Shown: positions 35,983 through 36,080 of the stretch, piece after piece
Layout of the letters: every line of letters starts with the position of its first letter
Position numbering within the stretch: position 1 is the first letter of the stretch
Origin: JBGSTR01 sp963707135
Lineage (GTDB): Bacteria > Pseudomonadota > Gammaproteobacteria > Chromatiales > Chromatiaceae
Direction of reading: 5' to 3'
NCBI GenBank assembly: GCA_963707135.1
Contig: CAVPOY010000033.1
Span: 1 to 36,080, forward strand
DNA length: 36,080 nt
Notes under the pieces: generated by a model
What the model was told of the DNA's origin: nothing
The model's input: only the letters and a program-made list of their open reading frames with translations
Database searches by the model: none
Made by a program: the position numbers and the translations under genes

Positions 35983-36080
35983 CGACATCCGGGTCGGTCC
36001 CGAGAGTCGCTCCTGACGGGAAGCAGGCTGACCGAGTCCAACGGTGTATTGAGTCAGCATCCGCCTTGGCGACCCGGGTC
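35983..36080. other. Right edge
   Basis: Nothing recognisable. Confidence 0.4.

Overview
The window is GC-rich DNA of a gammaproteobacterium, most likely a member of the Chromatiales (purple sulfur bacteria and relatives). This placement rests on the housekeeping genes (yggX, mutY, thiS, a FadD15-like acyl-CoA ligase, tRNA-Gly), very high GC3, and the mix of IS110, IS1634, IS1595 and ISAs1 elements. It is inferred from gene style, not from a database search.

Region 1 (1-2.0 kb) is a heavily frameshifted ISAs1-type transposase carrying an N-terminal DruA/DUF4338-like domain. Region 2 (2.0-6.2 kb) is core genome. On the minus strand lie yggX, mutY (one apparent frameshift), a DUF2007/zinc-ribbon protein, tRNA-Gly(CCC) and a long-chain acyl-CoA ligase; thiS is divergent on the plus strand. 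Region 3 (6.2-7.8 kb) is gene-poor, with one broken secreted-protein gene and a small membrane protein.

Region 4 (7.8-12.8 kb) is a three-level nest of insertion sequences. A small glycine-rich membrane-protein gene is split by an IS1595 element, whose 8-bp target duplication AGGCGTCA is still perfect. That element is split by an IS1634 element, whose transposase gene is in turn split by an intact IS110/IS1111-type element. The last has a long 3' non-coding end in which a bridge RNA would be expected.

Region 5 (13.1-27.7 kb) is the most distinctive part: a run of mostly plus-strand genes, the majority encoding small exported or lipid-anchored proteins. It holds two PliG-like (g-type lysozyme inhibitor) proteins, each paired with a paralogous small lipoprotein. 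It also holds a third lysozyme-inhibitor-type protein (LprI/DUF1311), a double-SH3 protein, a lipoprotein sharing that protein's C-terminal module, a BON-LysM (Kbp) protein, a GlsB/YeaQ membrane protein, an AIM24 protein, a DUF4239 membrane protein and an L,D-transpeptidase. A receiver-only response regulator and an AraC-type regulator are embedded. A META/HslJ double-domain protein lies further on, at 35.1 kb. I read this as an accessory envelope-protection region; that is inference from family content.

Region 6 (28.1-36 kb) returns to ordinary genes: a membrane diguanylate cyclase, a MipZ-type ATPase, two tandem CNNM/CBS (CorC-like) membrane proteins, an efflux adaptor with a TolC-like partner, and the META-domain protein. 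Three otherwise healthy genes (mutY, the 19.6 kb secreted protein, the second CNNM gene) each need removal of a single G/C base to be read through. This could be sequencing error as easily as real decay.
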